DNA from: Mesorhizobium sp. AR07
GTDB lineage: Bacteria; Pseudomonadota; Alphaproteobacteria; Rhizobiales; Rhizobiaceae
DNA: 64,000 nucleotides
Direction: 5' to 3'
Assembly: GCF_024746815.1 (NCBI RefSeq)
Contig: NZ_CP080525.1
Span: 5,884,501 to 5,948,500 of the forward strand
Shown: piece after piece, positions 1-8,468 of the stretch
Position numbering within the stretch: the first letter of the stretch is position 1
Layout: every line of letters starts with the position of its first letter
Made by a program: the position numbers and the translations under genes
Notes under the pieces: model-generated
Told to the model about the DNA's origin: nothing
What the model saw: only the letters and a program-made list of their open reading frames with translations
Databases searched by the model: none

Positions 1-2
1 CT

Positions 3-1511
3 GCCATTCCGCTGATGGATTCACGCGGTGTCATTCTCGGTTATATCGGCTGGGATCAGGAGCGCCCTGGCCTGACACTGGTGCGCAAGGCGGGTCCGGC
101 ATTGATCTTCGGCATGCTGCTTGCCGCGGGTGCGCTGGTGTTTTTGCTGCGGCGTCTGCGGCGTGCATCGCTGGCGTTGCAGACCAGCCAGGCGCAGGCG
201 CAGTATCTCGCTTTTCACGATACGCTGACGGGCCTCCCCAACCGGGCTCTCTTCGAGGACCGGCTGCGGCAGGCCTTGTTGACGGCCGGGCGCGATACGG
301 CAAGGATGGCGCTGCTCTATCTCGATATCGATCGTTTCAAGCACGTCAACGACACGCTCGGCCATCCGGCCGGCGACGAGCTTGTGCGCCAGACGGCTGC
401 CAGGCTGCAGCGGACGATCCGCGAAATCGACACGGTGGCGCGGCTCGGCGGCGACGAGTTCGCGATCATTCTGGTCAATGTTCGCGACATCAGGGCAGCC
501 GAGGATGTTTCGGAGCGGCTGCTGAGCAGATTGCAGGAGCCCTTCAGGCTGATGGACGACCAGGTCTTCGTCAGCGCTAGCATCGGCATTGCCCTGGCGT
601 CAGGCCAGCAGGTCGATGCCGACGATCTGCTGCGCAAGGCCGATATTGCGCTTTACGAGGCCAAGAAGAACGGTCGCGGTCGCTATCAGGTCTTTGCCGG
701 TGACATGGACGATCTCTTGCTGCGCAAGCGCAAGGTCGAGAACGAACTCCGCAATGCCCTCGTTGGCGGGACCGGGATAAAACTGGCCTATCAGCCGATT
801 TTCGGCGCGGACGGAAGGACGATCGCCGGCGCCGAAGCTCTGATCCGCTGGGCGCATGAGATCCATGGCGCCTTGCCGCCGCAGCAGTTCATCGCCATTG
901 CCGAGGAACGCGGCATGATCGGTGAGCTGGGCAGATGGGTGCTGCTCGAGGCCTGCCGGTTCGCCGTCGGCACGCAATTGCCCTGGGTGGCCGTCAATGT
1001 CTCGCCGCTGCAACTGCGTGACGCCGGCTTCGCCGAACAGGTCGCGTCGATCCTTGCCGAGACCGGGCTGGCGCCGGCGCGATTGCAGCTCGAGATCACC
1101 GAAAGCGTGCTTCTGGAAAACAACGACACCACCAGGATGGTTCTGGCGGCCTTGCGCCAAACCGGCATTGGCGTCGTGCTTGACGATTTCGGCACCGGCT
1201 ATTCATCGCTGAACTATCTGCGCCGCCATGTCATCGACAAGCTCAAGATCGACCGTTCCTTCGTGCGCCTTCTCGACGATGACCGAAACTCCACCGCGAT
1301 CGTCAAGGCGTTGATTGACCTTGCCATCGCTCTGGACGTCGAGGTCACAGCGGAGGGCGTCGAGACCGAGGCGCAAAAGGCATTGCTCGTCGGCATGGGC
1401 TGCCATCAATTGCAGGGCTATCTGCTGTCGCCGCCGCTTGAACCTGCCCAGCTGCTGGGCTTTCCGGGGCTCGCACTCAGTCAGAGCGGGCCGGCTTCGA
1501 TCCAGGCGTAA
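3..1511 (+). CDS. GGDEF-EAL cyclic-di-GMP signalling protein, 5' end missing
   Basis: The gene makes or degrades cyclic-di-GMP at the inner membrane. The frame is open to the window edge, and the residues before the first visible ATG (position 15) read like the end of a periplasmic sensor domain, so the true start lies upstream. Counting from that ATG, a membrane segment lies at about residues 27-45, a GGDEF domain with an intact GGDEF motif at 145-149, and an EAL domain with the EAL motif at 274-276 and a DDFGTGYSS stretch near 390. Both active-site signatures are intact, so either activity is possible. It converges with the LysR gene, with only 6 bases between the stops. The ligand of the sensor is not visible. 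Confidence 0.93.
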   Translation, partial: AIPLMDSRGVILGYIGWDQERPGLTLVRKAGPALIFGMLLAAGALVFLLRRLRRASLALQTSQAQAQYLAFHDTLTGLPNRALFEDRLRQALLTAGRDTARMALLYLDIDRFKHVNDTLGHPAGDELVRQTAARLQRTIREIDTVARLGGDEFAIILVNVRDIRAAEDVSERLLSRLQEPFRLMDDQVFVSASIGIALASGQQVDADDLLRKADIALYEAKKNGRGRYQVFAGDMDDLLLRKRKVENELRNALVGGTGIKLAYQPIFGADGRTIAGAEALIRWAHEIHGALPPQQFIAIAEERGMIGELGRWVLLEACRFAVGTQLPWVAVNVSPLQLRDAGFAEQVASILAETGLAPARLQLEITESVLLENNDTTRMVLAALRQTGIGVVLDDFGTGYSSLNYLRRHVIDKLKIDRSFVRLLDDDRNSTAIVKALIDLAIALDVEVTAEGVETEAQKALLVGMGCHQLQGYLLSPPLEPAQLLGFPGLALSQSGPASIQA

Positions 1512-1517
1512 TCCTGC

Positions 1518-2474
1518 CTACCAGCCCGGCAGGATCTGGTTCGGCTTGGTTCGCCTCATCTTGCTGAAGGCGAGCGCCGCGAAGTCGAATGTCCCGGTCT
1601 CTTCGCTGATCGGCACGGAAATATTGTCCAGGCTTTCCGAAATGTGGCGGGCAAGCGCGTCGACGATCTCCGGTCGCGACGTCTGGCCTCGCATGATGCC
1701 GATGCGGCAATCGGGCAGGGCGCCGAAGCCGTCGGCTTCACCCAGCACCCGCATGCCGGGCCTCAGCGCGCATTCCGGGAGCACCGAGATCGCCAGGCCG
1801 GAAAGCACCGCAGCGGTGATGACGGTTGCCGAGAAGCTGGTGAACAGAATGCGATAGTCGCGGTTCTGCCGGTCGAGCACATCGACGGCGGCGCGCCGCC
1901 AGATGCAATTCGGCCGGCCAAAGGCCATCGGCAGCGTCTGCTGCTCGTGCGTCGCATGGTTGGCCGAGGTGACCCACAGCAGCGGCTCGCGCCGCACCAC
2001 CTCCGACTGGCCGCGCGTGTCGTTTTGCGTCACCAGCGCTAGGTCGAGATTGCCGCGATTGATATGCTCGACCAGCCCTGGCGTCGGCTCGCAGATGACG
2101 GTCAGTTCGACGCGCGGATTGGAGCGCGTGAACCGCGCCATGATCTCGGGGAGGAAACGGTCGGCATAGTCGTCAGGCGTGCCGATGCGGATCGTGCCTT
2201 CTAGCCGCCGGTCGTCGAAGGCGGCCAGCGTTTCGCGGTTGAGATAGAGCAGCCGCCGCGCGTAGGAGAGCAGCTTGTCGCCTTCCTCGGTCAGTCTGTT
2301 GGTGCGGCCGTCCTTCTCGAACAGCGGCTTGCCGATCCGCTCCTCCAGCCGGCGCATCTGCATCGACACCGCCGACTGGGTGCGGTGCACCTCTTCGGCC
2401 GCCCGTGTGAAGCTGCCGGTATCGGCAATCGAGATGAAGGTCTGCAACTGATCGAGATCGAGCGGCGCTTTCAT
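1518..2474 (-). CDS. LysR-family transcriptional regulator
   Basis: A 318-residue LysR-type regulator with an N-terminal winged helix-turn-helix (about residues 5-65, including the typical SFTRAAEEVHRTQSAVS stretch) and a C-terminal type 2 periplasmic-binding fold for an effector. The length is normal for the family. It is divergent from the DUF1127 gene, with about 177 bases between, the usual arrangement when such a regulator controls its neighbour and itself. The effector cannot be read from the sequence. The ATG at 2474 directly precedes the first HTH residues, so the start is well supported. Confidence 0.9.
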   Translation of the reverse strand: MKAPLDLDQLQTFISIADTGSFTRAAEEVHRTQSAVSMQMRRLEERIGKPLFEKDGRTNRLTEEGDKLLSYARRLLYLNRETLAAFDDRRLEGTIRIGTPDDYADRFLPEIMARFTRSNPRVELTVICEPTPGLVEHINRGNLDLALVTQNDTRGQSEVVRREPLLWVTSANHATHEQQTLPMAFGRPNCIWRRAAVDVLDRQNRDYRILFTSFSATVITAAVLSGLAISVLPECALRPGMRVLGEADGFGALPDCRIGIMRGQTSRPEIVDALARHISESLDNISVPISEETGTFDFAALAFSKMRRTKPNQILPGW

Positions 2475-2651
2475 CGGCGTGATCCATCACTGGTGTTGAT
2501 GCCTAGGATTAGAAACATTCGTTGGATTAATCAATCGGCTGATGTCAAATTGGCGTTGTCCACATGAAAGCATGTGAATTGGGACCGGAACGGCCGCTGT
2601 CGCCAGCGCCGTTAGCCAGGTTTCGTCCGTTCGAGTCTGAAGGAGACCGAC

Positions 2652-2942
2652 ATGACCACGTTCGATTTCGCCACCGAGACCTCGCGCATCACCTCGCGCC
2701 CGGCCGTTGCGACGCGCGTGGCAAACACCGTCTCCAACGTCTACCGCGCCTGGAAAAATCGCCGCGCCTTCTACCGCCTTGGCGAGCTGTCGGATTCCGA
2801 ACTTGCCGATATCGGCCTGACGCGCGCCGACCTGCATGTCGCCATCGACGGGCCGTTTGGTCGCGATCCAACGGCGATCTTGCGAGAAATCGCCAGCGAT
2901 CGCGTCGAAACGATCGAGGATCTCGCCCGCAAGGTGGCCTGA
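2652..2942 (+). CDS. DUF1127 small protein
   Basis: A 96-residue protein with a C-terminal DUF1127 motif (RRAFYRLGELSDSELADIGL, residues 38-57). A good ribosome binding site (AGGAG) lies 7 bases before the ATG. Small DUF1127 proteins in alphaproteobacteria have been linked to RNA turnover and to phosphate or carbon metabolism, but the role of this one is unknown. The N-terminal half has no recognisable domain. It lies divergent from the LysR gene and just before the candidate small RNA and terminator at about 3.0 kb, which may share its promoter. Confidence 0.85.
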   Translation: MTTFDFATETSRITSRPAVATRVANTVSNVYRAWKNRRAFYRLGELSDSELADIGLTRADLHVAIDGPFGRDPTAILREIASDRVETIEDLARKVA

Positions 2943-3005
2943 TCGCCTGGATTGGTTGCTATCGTATCAGTTGCCGTGAACCTTTTTGAGGTTCGAGGCG
3001 ACTGA

Positions 3006-3093
3006 AGAGTATGCAGGCTCCCACTCCCTGCCGGATCCCCGCCGGCCCGCCTGCACTCTGCCCGGTCCTCCCAGGACCGGGCTTTTCTTTTTT
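3006..3093 (+). ncRNA. Candidate structured small RNA with CUCCC-rich loops
   Basis: Seen directly: an outer stem pairs AGAG..TGCAGG (3006-3017) with CCTGCA.CTCT (3050-3059) and encloses a GCCGG/CCGGC hairpin. A perfect 10-bp terminator stem (3060-3082) with loop CCC and a T-rich tail follows at once. The unpaired parts carry CTCCC, CTCCCT and ATCCCC, complementary to Shine-Dalgarno sequences. Several rhizobial trans-acting RNAs expose such anti-SD loops. The 5' end is unknown; the transcript may start at its own promoter or be the processed 3' end of the DUF1127 mRNA. Confidence 0.5.
3060..3093 (+). terminator. Strong Rho-independent terminator
   Basis: A perfect 10-bp inverted repeat, GCCCGGTCCT (3060-3069) with AGGACCGGGC (3073-3082), has a 3-base loop and is followed by TTTTCTTTTTT. 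It ends transcription coming from the DUF1127 gene or from a small RNA of its own. Confidence 0.9.
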
Positions 3094-3127
3094 CTGCTTG
3101 GCCGAAGATCCGCCGCCAGCGCGCCAG

Positions 3128-4174
3128 CTATCGCCGGTCCATGTCCCGCTTGAACTGGTCGAAGATCGTTTCCACGCCCTTCTGGTACTCGTCACGCTGC
3201 TGGGCGCCGGTCTCGAACATCTTGCCAAACAGGTCGTCGAACGGGTTCCTCGGCCGGCCGCTCGGATTGGCCTGCGGCTGCGGCGCCTGACGCTGCTGTG
3301 GCGCCTGTGGCTGTTGCGGCGCCTTCTGTCCGCCCCCGCCGAAGCCGCCCCCGCCGCCTTGCCGCAGCATCTCCTCGAAGATTTTCCCCAGCGGATTGTC
3401 GCCATAGGGGCTCTGGGTCTGCTGCGGTTGCGATTGTTGCGGCTGTGGCTGCGGCGCGCCACCGCCGAACATGTCCTGCAGCACCTTGCCGAGCGGATTG
3501 TCGCCATAGGGATTGGGTGCCGGCTGTGGCTGGCTTTGCGGCTGCGGCGTCCCGCCGCCGAACATGTCCTGCAACACCTTGCCGAGCGGGTTGTTGTCCA
3601 TCGGATTCTGGGGCTGCGGTGCTGGGCGCTGCTGCGGCGCCGGCGCCTGCATGCCGCCGCTCTGCCGCATCATCTGCTCGATGATCTCACCGAGTGGATT
3701 GCCGCCGCCACCACCGAAACCACCGGCGGCCTGCATCTGGCCTCCCGTCAATTGATTTGTCGTCTGCTTGAACAGTCCGCCCATGACCATCGAGGCGATG
3801 GCCGGCAGCATCTGCTGCAGGATCTGCTGGTTGACACCACTCGCTTGCGCGGCCTGGCTAGCCACGGCCCGCGACAGATCCTTGGAGCCGAACAGATGCC
3901 CGAGAATGCCGTTGCCCTCATCGACACCTTGCGGCGAGAAGGCTCTGGTCGCGTCCTCGAAATACTTGGCGTGCTGGCCGCTTGCCATTGCCGTCATGAA
4001 GGCGCCGAGCCCGTAGGGGTCGGCTGTGTTGCGCTGCAGCCCTTGCGAAAAGGCCGGCAGGAGAGCGGCGACGGCCGCCTGTGTCTGCTGCGTCGAAAGC
4101 CCGTATTGCTGGGCAAGCGCCTGCATGCCGTTGCCGTTCTGGGCCTGCGCCAGCATATCGAACAAGGTAGGCAT
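3128..4174 (-). CDS. DUF937 protein with repeated NPLGKVLQDMF modules
   Basis: A 348-residue protein. The first ~155 residues match the DUF937 (YidB-like) helical domain, beginning MPTLFDMLAQAQ. The rest is Gln/Pro/Gly-rich linker carrying at least four related amphipathic segments: NPLGEIIEQMM, NPLGKVLQDMFGGG (twice) and NPLGKIFEEML, plus a diverged fifth, NPFDDLFGKMF. There is no signal peptide or membrane segment. The repeats look like short binding motifs on a flexible tail, possibly for self-association. The function of DUF937 proteins is not settled. A GGAGGAG-like ribosome binding site precedes the ATG. Confidence 0.82.
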   Translation of the reverse strand: MPTLFDMLAQAQNGNGMQALAQQYGLSTQQTQAAVAALLPAFSQGLQRNTADPYGLGAFMTAMASGQHAKYFEDATRAFSPQGVDEGNGILGHLFGSKDLSRAVASQAAQASGVNQQILQQMLPAIASMVMGGLFKQTTNQLTGGQMQAAGGFGGGGGNPLGEIIEQMMRQSGGMQAPAPQQRPAPQPQNPMDNNPLGKVLQDMFGGGTPQPQSQPQPAPNPYGDNPLGKVLQDMFGGGAPQPQPQQSQPQQTQSPYGDNPLGKIFEEMLRQGGGGGFGGGGQKAPQQPQAPQQRQAPQPQANPSGRPRNPFDDLFGKMFETGAQQRDEYQKGVETIFDQFKRDMDRR

Positions 4175-4221
4175 CGGCTTCTCCTCCGGAAATCCTCGAT
4201 GGAGAGCCTAATTCGTTTCGA

Positions 4222-4258
4222 CGACCGATTGAAGCGGCTTTTGCCAATCAATCGGTCG
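4222..4258 (-). terminator. Hairpin downstream of gshA
   Basis: An 11-bp inverted repeat (CGACCGATTGA with TCAATCGGTCG) lies just past the gshA stop. No T-run follows, so it may protect the 3' end or work with Rho rather than act as a classical terminator. Confidence 0.35.
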
Positions 4259-4274
4259 CGCCGACTTCGCAAGG

Positions 4275-5648
4275 TTAGTAGGCGTATTCCATGAACACTG
4301 GCTCGATCGAGCCGCCCCAGCGCGTGTGATAGGCGGAGAGCATTTCCTCGGCGCTGGTGGTGCCGCGGGCGACGACTTCATCGAGCGTGTTGAGGAACGA
4401 GGTCTCGTCATAGCCGTCGCGGTTCTTGCGGCCGCGGTTCTTCAGCCCCATGCGCGAGATAACCATCACGTCGCGGGCGATCTCGCGCAGCGTGGTGTTG
4501 CGGAAGGGCGCGGAAATGCCTTGTTCGGGCACCGCGTTGCGCATCGCCAGCACTTCCTTGTAGCTCCAGCTGGAGGTCAAGGCCTCCGCCGCGTCGAGCG
4601 CGGCCTCGTCGTAGAGCAAACCGACCCAGAAGGCCGGCAACGCGCAGATGCGGCGCCACGGCCCGCCGTCGGCGCCACGCATTTCCAGGAAACGCTTCAG
4701 CCGCACATCGGGGAACAGCGTCGACAGATGGTTCGCCCAGTCGCCCATTGTCGGCAGCCAGTCCGGCACTTCATGGCGCGCGGCCCCGGCCATGAACTGG
4801 CGGAAGGTAATGTGCGTCATGTCGTGATAGCGGCCGTCGCGGATGACGAAATACATCGGCACGTCGAGCGCCCATTCGACATAGTCGGCGAAACCGAAAT
4901 CGGGTGAGAAGCAGAATTCGAGCAGGCCCGAGCGCTGGTTGTCGGTATCGCGCCAGATGTCGCCGCGCCAGCTTTGCAATCCGTTCGGGTGGCTCTCGGT
5001 GAACGGCGAATTGGCGAACAATGCCGTCGACAGCGGCTGCAGCTTCAGCGACACCTGCATCTTGCGGCGCATGTCTGTTTCGCTCTCGAAGTCGAGATTC
5101 ACCTGGATCGTGCAGGTGCGGTACATCATGTCGAGGCCCTTGGTGCCGACCTTGGGCATGTAGCGCGTCATGATCTCGTAGCGCGACTTCGGCATTTTCG
5201 GCGTCTCGGCCAGCGACCATTTCGGGCTGCCGCCGAGGCCGAGAAAGCGGATGCCCATCGGCTCGGCGATCTCGCGCACCTGCGCCAGATGCGCGTTGCC
5301 CTCGCGGCAGGTCTGGTGGATCGTCTCCAGCGGCGCGCCGGACAGCTCGAACTGGCCGCCGGGTTCCAGCGAAATCGCGCCCTGGCCGGTCGGCTCGACC
5401 AGGCCGATGATGCGGCCGTCATCGATGATCGGATCCCAGCCGAGCTTCTGCTGCATGCCTTCGAGGATGGCGCGGATGCCGCGCTCGCCGCCATAAGGCA
5501 CAGGCGCGTTGCCGTCGACATAGAAGGGGAATTTCTCGTGCTCGGTGCCGATGCGCCACTTGTCGCGCGGCTTGTTGCCTTCGGCCAGATGCTCGACGAG
5601 TTCATCGACGCCTTCGATCGGGCGGAAATCGGTTGTGTCGCGCGCCAT
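4275..5648 (-). CDS. gshA: Glutamate-cysteine ligase
   Basis: This enzyme joins glutamate and cysteine with ATP, the first and rate-limiting step of glutathione synthesis in the cytoplasm. The 457-residue protein belongs to the plant/alphaproteobacterial GCS2-type family: it has the IGTEHEKFPF motif near residue 37 that forms part of the glutamate/metal site, and a second conserved stretch around LEPGGQFELSG (about 96-106). The length is typical. It lies 142 bases downstream of rsmE on the same strand. No riboswitch or leader is evident. The ATG at 5648 gives the expected N-terminus. Confidence 0.95.
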   Translation of the reverse strand: MARDTTDFRPIEGVDELVEHLAEGNKPRDKWRIGTEHEKFPFYVDGNAPVPYGGERGIRAILEGMQQKLGWDPIIDDGRIIGLVEPTGQGAISLEPGGQFELSGAPLETIHQTCREGNAHLAQVREIAEPMGIRFLGLGGSPKWSLAETPKMPKSRYEIMTRYMPKVGTKGLDMMYRTCTIQVNLDFESETDMRRKMQVSLKLQPLSTALFANSPFTESHPNGLQSWRGDIWRDTDNQRSGLLEFCFSPDFGFADYVEWALDVPMYFVIRDGRYHDMTHITFRQFMAGAARHEVPDWLPTMGDWANHLSTLFPDVRLKRFLEMRGADGGPWRRICALPAFWVGLLYDEAALDAAEALTSSWSYKEVLAMRNAVPEQGISAPFRNTTLREIARDVMVISRMGLKNRGRKNRDGYDETSFLNTLDEVVARGTTSAEEMLSAYHTRWGGSIEPVFMEYAY

Positions 5649-5790
5649 AATTAGCCCTCAGAGGCGATCGGACGACCGCCGGCGCTAAATGGACGAAATG
5701 TCAGCAGACGATCAAGCGAAAAATCCTGAGCCACAGGTCAACAGGAATTGAACGATACTACCCTGTCCATCCCTTGCAAGAGACCAAGTC

Positions 5791-6525
5791 TCACCAGTCT
5801 CCGATCGTTGCCTGGATCACCGCAAGGGCGGCCACTGCCGCCGTATCGGCGCGCAGGATGCGCGGGCCGAGCGGAATGGCCGTGACGAAGGGCAGGGCGC
5901 GCAGCATCTTGCGCTCGTCGTCCGAGAACCCACCCTCCGGCCCGACCAGCAGCCCAAGCTTCTTTTCCTTGACCGCCTGCAACGCCGGCAGCGGATTGTT
6001 GGTCGAGGCGTCCTCGTCGCAGAAGATCAGCCGCCGCTCTTTGTCCCAGCCGGCCAGCAGGCGATCGAATTTTTCCGCCTCGCGCACTTCCGGCACCGCC
6101 AGGATGCCGCATTGCTCGGCGGCTTCGACGACATTGGCGCGCAGGCGATCGATCGAAGGCTTGGCCACCTGCGTGTGCTGGGTGATGACCGGCTGCAGGA
6201 CACCGGCGCCCATCTCGACCGCCTTCTGCACGAGATAGTCGAGCCGGCCCTGCTTCAGTGGCGCAAAGCAGTAGATGAGGTCGGGCAGCGGCGGCTGCGG
6301 CCGTTGCGGCGCCATAACTTTCAGCCGCACCGCCCTTTTCGTCTTCGCGGCGATGGCCGCCGACCACTCGCCGTCGCGGCCGTTGAAGACCAGGATTTCG
6401 GCGCCCTCGCCAAGCCGCAGCACGTGCTGGAGATAGTGTCCCTGCTGCTGGCCGGCATCGAATTCGATCTCCGGACCGAGGTCGTCGGGCACGAACAGAC
6501 GTTGCATCTTGTAATTGGCGCGCAT
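5791..6525 (-). CDS. rsmE: 16S rRNA (uracil1498-N3)-methyltransferase
   Basis: RsmE methylates U1498 of 16S rRNA with S-adenosylmethionine. The 244-residue protein has the N-terminal PUA-like part (QRLFVPDDL onward) and the C-terminal SPOUT knot with the conserved VGPEGGFSDDE stretch and LGPRILRADTA near the end. A longer frame runs upstream to 6597, but MRANYKMQRLF at 6525 is the usual beginning in Rhizobiales. It follows the gene at 6557-7216 with a 31-base gap, so the two are probably co-transcribed. Confidence 0.93.
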   Translation of the reverse strand: MRANYKMQRLFVPDDLGPEIEFDAGQQQGHYLQHVLRLGEGAEILVFNGRDGEWSAAIAAKTKRAVRLKVMAPQRPQPPLPDLIYCFAPLKQGRLDYLVQKAVEMGAGVLQPVITQHTQVAKPSIDRLRANVVEAAEQCGILAVPEVREAEKFDRLLAGWDKERRLIFCDEDASTNNPLPALQAVKEKKLGLLVGPEGGFSDDERKMLRALPFVTAIPLGPRILRADTAAVAALAVIQATIGDW

Positions 6526-6556
6526 CACCGAGGAATGAGCGAGCCGGCCGCCGGCG

Positions 6557-7216
6557 TCAAGTCTCGGCCGCCGGATGCCACACCGGTCGAAAGCCATGCC
6601 GCAGGACGGCGAGCGTCGTGGCCGGCGTCAACAGCACAAGCGGCTTGCCGAGCAGGACGACATCGGCGGGCGGACCATACCCGGCAAACGACCAGCGCAG
6701 TGCCTTGCCGGCGCGCAAGGCATAGGCATTGCCGCCATCCGCAACCATCGCGCCGTCCGGAAGGCCGGCGAGCTCTTCAAGGGCCACCATCGGTGGCTTG
6801 CCGCCCGACGCCAGCCGCTCCTTGTGCAGCCGTTTGTCGACCTGCGGCGCGCGCGGCTCGGCAATGCCGAAGGCCTCGCCGAAACGCTGGACAAAGTCCT
6901 TGGCCCGTTCGCGCTGGCAAAAGAAGCAGGGGCGATGCCCCGCCGCTAGGGCCGTCACCTCGTCGAGGAAGAACAGCTCGGTCCAGCCCGCTTTGCCACC
7001 CAAATGGTCGTCGCTCTTTCTGTTGCGGCCCATTGGTTCGCGCCGCACATTGCGGAATTGGCACACGCAGATGATCCAGGCCTGAAGCGCCCAGCGCTTT
7101 TTCAACAGTGTCTTCGTTCCGGGGTCATGGACAATGCCGCGATTGCCGGTGAACAGCCCGCGCTCGGGCACGGCGTGGATGGCGCCGAACGGATCGACCC
7201 GGTTCTGCAGTGGCAT
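6557..7216 (-). CDS. Conserved protein of unknown function
   Basis: A 219-residue soluble protein that I do not recognise as a characterised family. A CFFCQRERAKDF segment near residue 100 has two cysteines spaced CxxC and could hold a metal, and there are several basic stretches. No signal peptide or membrane segment is seen. The start is placed at MPLQNRVDPFG (7216) instead of the upstream ATG because the extra 15 residues look like leader. It precedes rsmE in a likely operon and is divergent from the amidotransferase gene. Base composition matches the neighbours, so it looks native. Confidence 0.7.
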   Translation of the reverse strand: MPLQNRVDPFGAIHAVPERGLFTGNRGIVHDPGTKTLLKKRWALQAWIICVCQFRNVRREPMGRNRKSDDHLGGKAGWTELFFLDEVTALAAGHRPCFFCQRERAKDFVQRFGEAFGIAEPRAPQVDKRLHKERLASGGKPPMVALEELAGLPDGAMVADGGNAYALRAGKALRWSFAGYGPPADVVLLGKPLVLLTPATTLAVLRHGFRPVWHPAAET

Positions 7217-7303
7217 AGTTTTCTCCCGCAACACGCATCTTGGCTGCAACGCTGGCGGCATGATATCGCTCGTCCCGTCCTTTTCATGTCAGCAGGGTTT
7301 TTC

Positions 7304-8002
7304 ATGCGGGTGCTGGTGGTCCAGAACTACGACAATACCGGCCTTGGGCAGGTTGGCGCGGCCCTTGCGGAAGCGGGTGCCGATCTCGACCTGCGCTTGC
7401 CCTACAAGGGCGATACCCTGCCGGATGACGCGGCCGGGCATGACGCCATGGTGGTGCTCGGCGGCGGCCAGAATGCGCTGGCTGACGACGAGTACCCTTA
7501 TTTCCCGGCACTGCTCGAACTGACCCGCGATTTCGCCGACAAGGATCGCGCCGTGCTTGGCATCTGCCTCGGCAGCCAGCTGGTTGCGCGCGCCTTCGGT
7601 GGTGAGAACCGTATCGGCGGCGCCAACGAGTTCGGCTGGCGCGGCGTATCGCTGACGCCGGACGCCAGGGCCGATCCGGTGCTGGCCAAGCTGCCGGAGA
7701 AATTTCCGATCTTCCAATGGCACGACGACACCTTCGTTTTGCCCGAAAACGCCGTAAGGCTCGCCGGCAACGATGTCGCCGAGAACCAGGCGTTTCGCGT
7801 CGGCCGCGCCGTCTACGGCTTCCAGTTCCATTTTGAGGCCGACCGGCCGATGGTGCGGGACTGGAGCACGTCCTTTGCACCGACCATCGCCGCGCGCCAT
7901 CCCGACTGGGCCGGCAAGCTCGATGGCGAGATGGCCCGCAACGGGCCTGACGCCGATGCTGCCGGCCTGGCCATTGCCCGCGCCTGGGTGGCGACGATCT
8001 GA
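7304..8002 (+). CDS. Class I glutamine amidotransferase-like protein
   Basis: A 232-residue stand-alone class I amidotransferase. The catalytic triad is complete: Cys88 in GICLGSQ and His176/Glu178 in FQFHFE. Such single-domain proteins release ammonia from glutamine or, in the gamma-glutamyl hydrolase-like branch, cut gamma-glutamyl bonds; the acceptor here is unknown. The frame extends far upstream, but an AGCAGGG ribosome site 7 bases before the ATG at 7304, and homology starting at MRVLVVQNYD, fix the start. Confidence 0.88.
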   Translation: MRVLVVQNYDNTGLGQVGAALAEAGADLDLRLPYKGDTLPDDAAGHDAMVVLGGGQNALADDEYPYFPALLELTRDFADKDRAVLGICLGSQLVARAFGGENRIGGANEFGWRGVSLTPDARADPVLAKLPEKFPIFQWHDDTFVLPENAVRLAGNDVAENQAFRVGRAVYGFQFHFEADRPMVRDWSTSFAPTIAARHPDWAGKLDGEMARNGPDADAAGLAIARAWVATI

Positions 8003-8286
8003 GCGTCGTCCATCGGTGCCCTCCAGCGTGACATAATTGGCACGCGGCGGTGAAACCGCCTGGGGAAAACGCCTTTCATTCTTGGCTTGTGTCCGGCCGC
8101 CATCCTAGAAGGCGCGCGCTCTGCATCGGCTGTGCAACCGCGACGAACCTTTTGTGTGACCCGCGCGACACACCGAAGATACAGAATGCGCCTAGAAGCG
8201 CGAAATCGTCGAAACTTTGAAGCGAATTTTCCGTTTCAACACATTGGTAACCGCCTGCTGCCCAGATGCAGAAAGCTCAACAAGAG

Positions 8287-8427
8287 ATGACCTCCGTGAA
8301 AGCAGCGCTTCTGTCCTTTGCCATGTTGTCCGCCATCGTGCTGTGCGGCCTCGGCATCTATGCCGCCGACGCAGCCAACAACCACAACGCCGTCGACGGC
8401 TACGGCGTCACCGCCTCGCTTCGCTAA
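8287..8427 (+). CDS. Small membrane or exported protein (46 residues)
   Basis: A short frame encodes 46 residues with a hydrophobic stretch (about residues 6-25: ALLSFAMLSAIVLCGLGIYA) followed by a polar tail ending TASLR. It could be a single-pass small protein or a cleaved peptide, since an Ala-Ala-Asp boundary suits signal peptidase. An alternative GTG start at 8296 has a better spaced AAGAG. Codon use is GC-rich like the neighbours. No family is recognised. Confidence 0.5.
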   Translation: MTSVKAALLSFAMLSAIVLCGLGIYAADAANNHNAVDGYGVTASLR

Positions 8428-8468
8428 AAAGCGGGAAGCGTCTTTCGCGTCCTCGGACGCGCGAGGGC

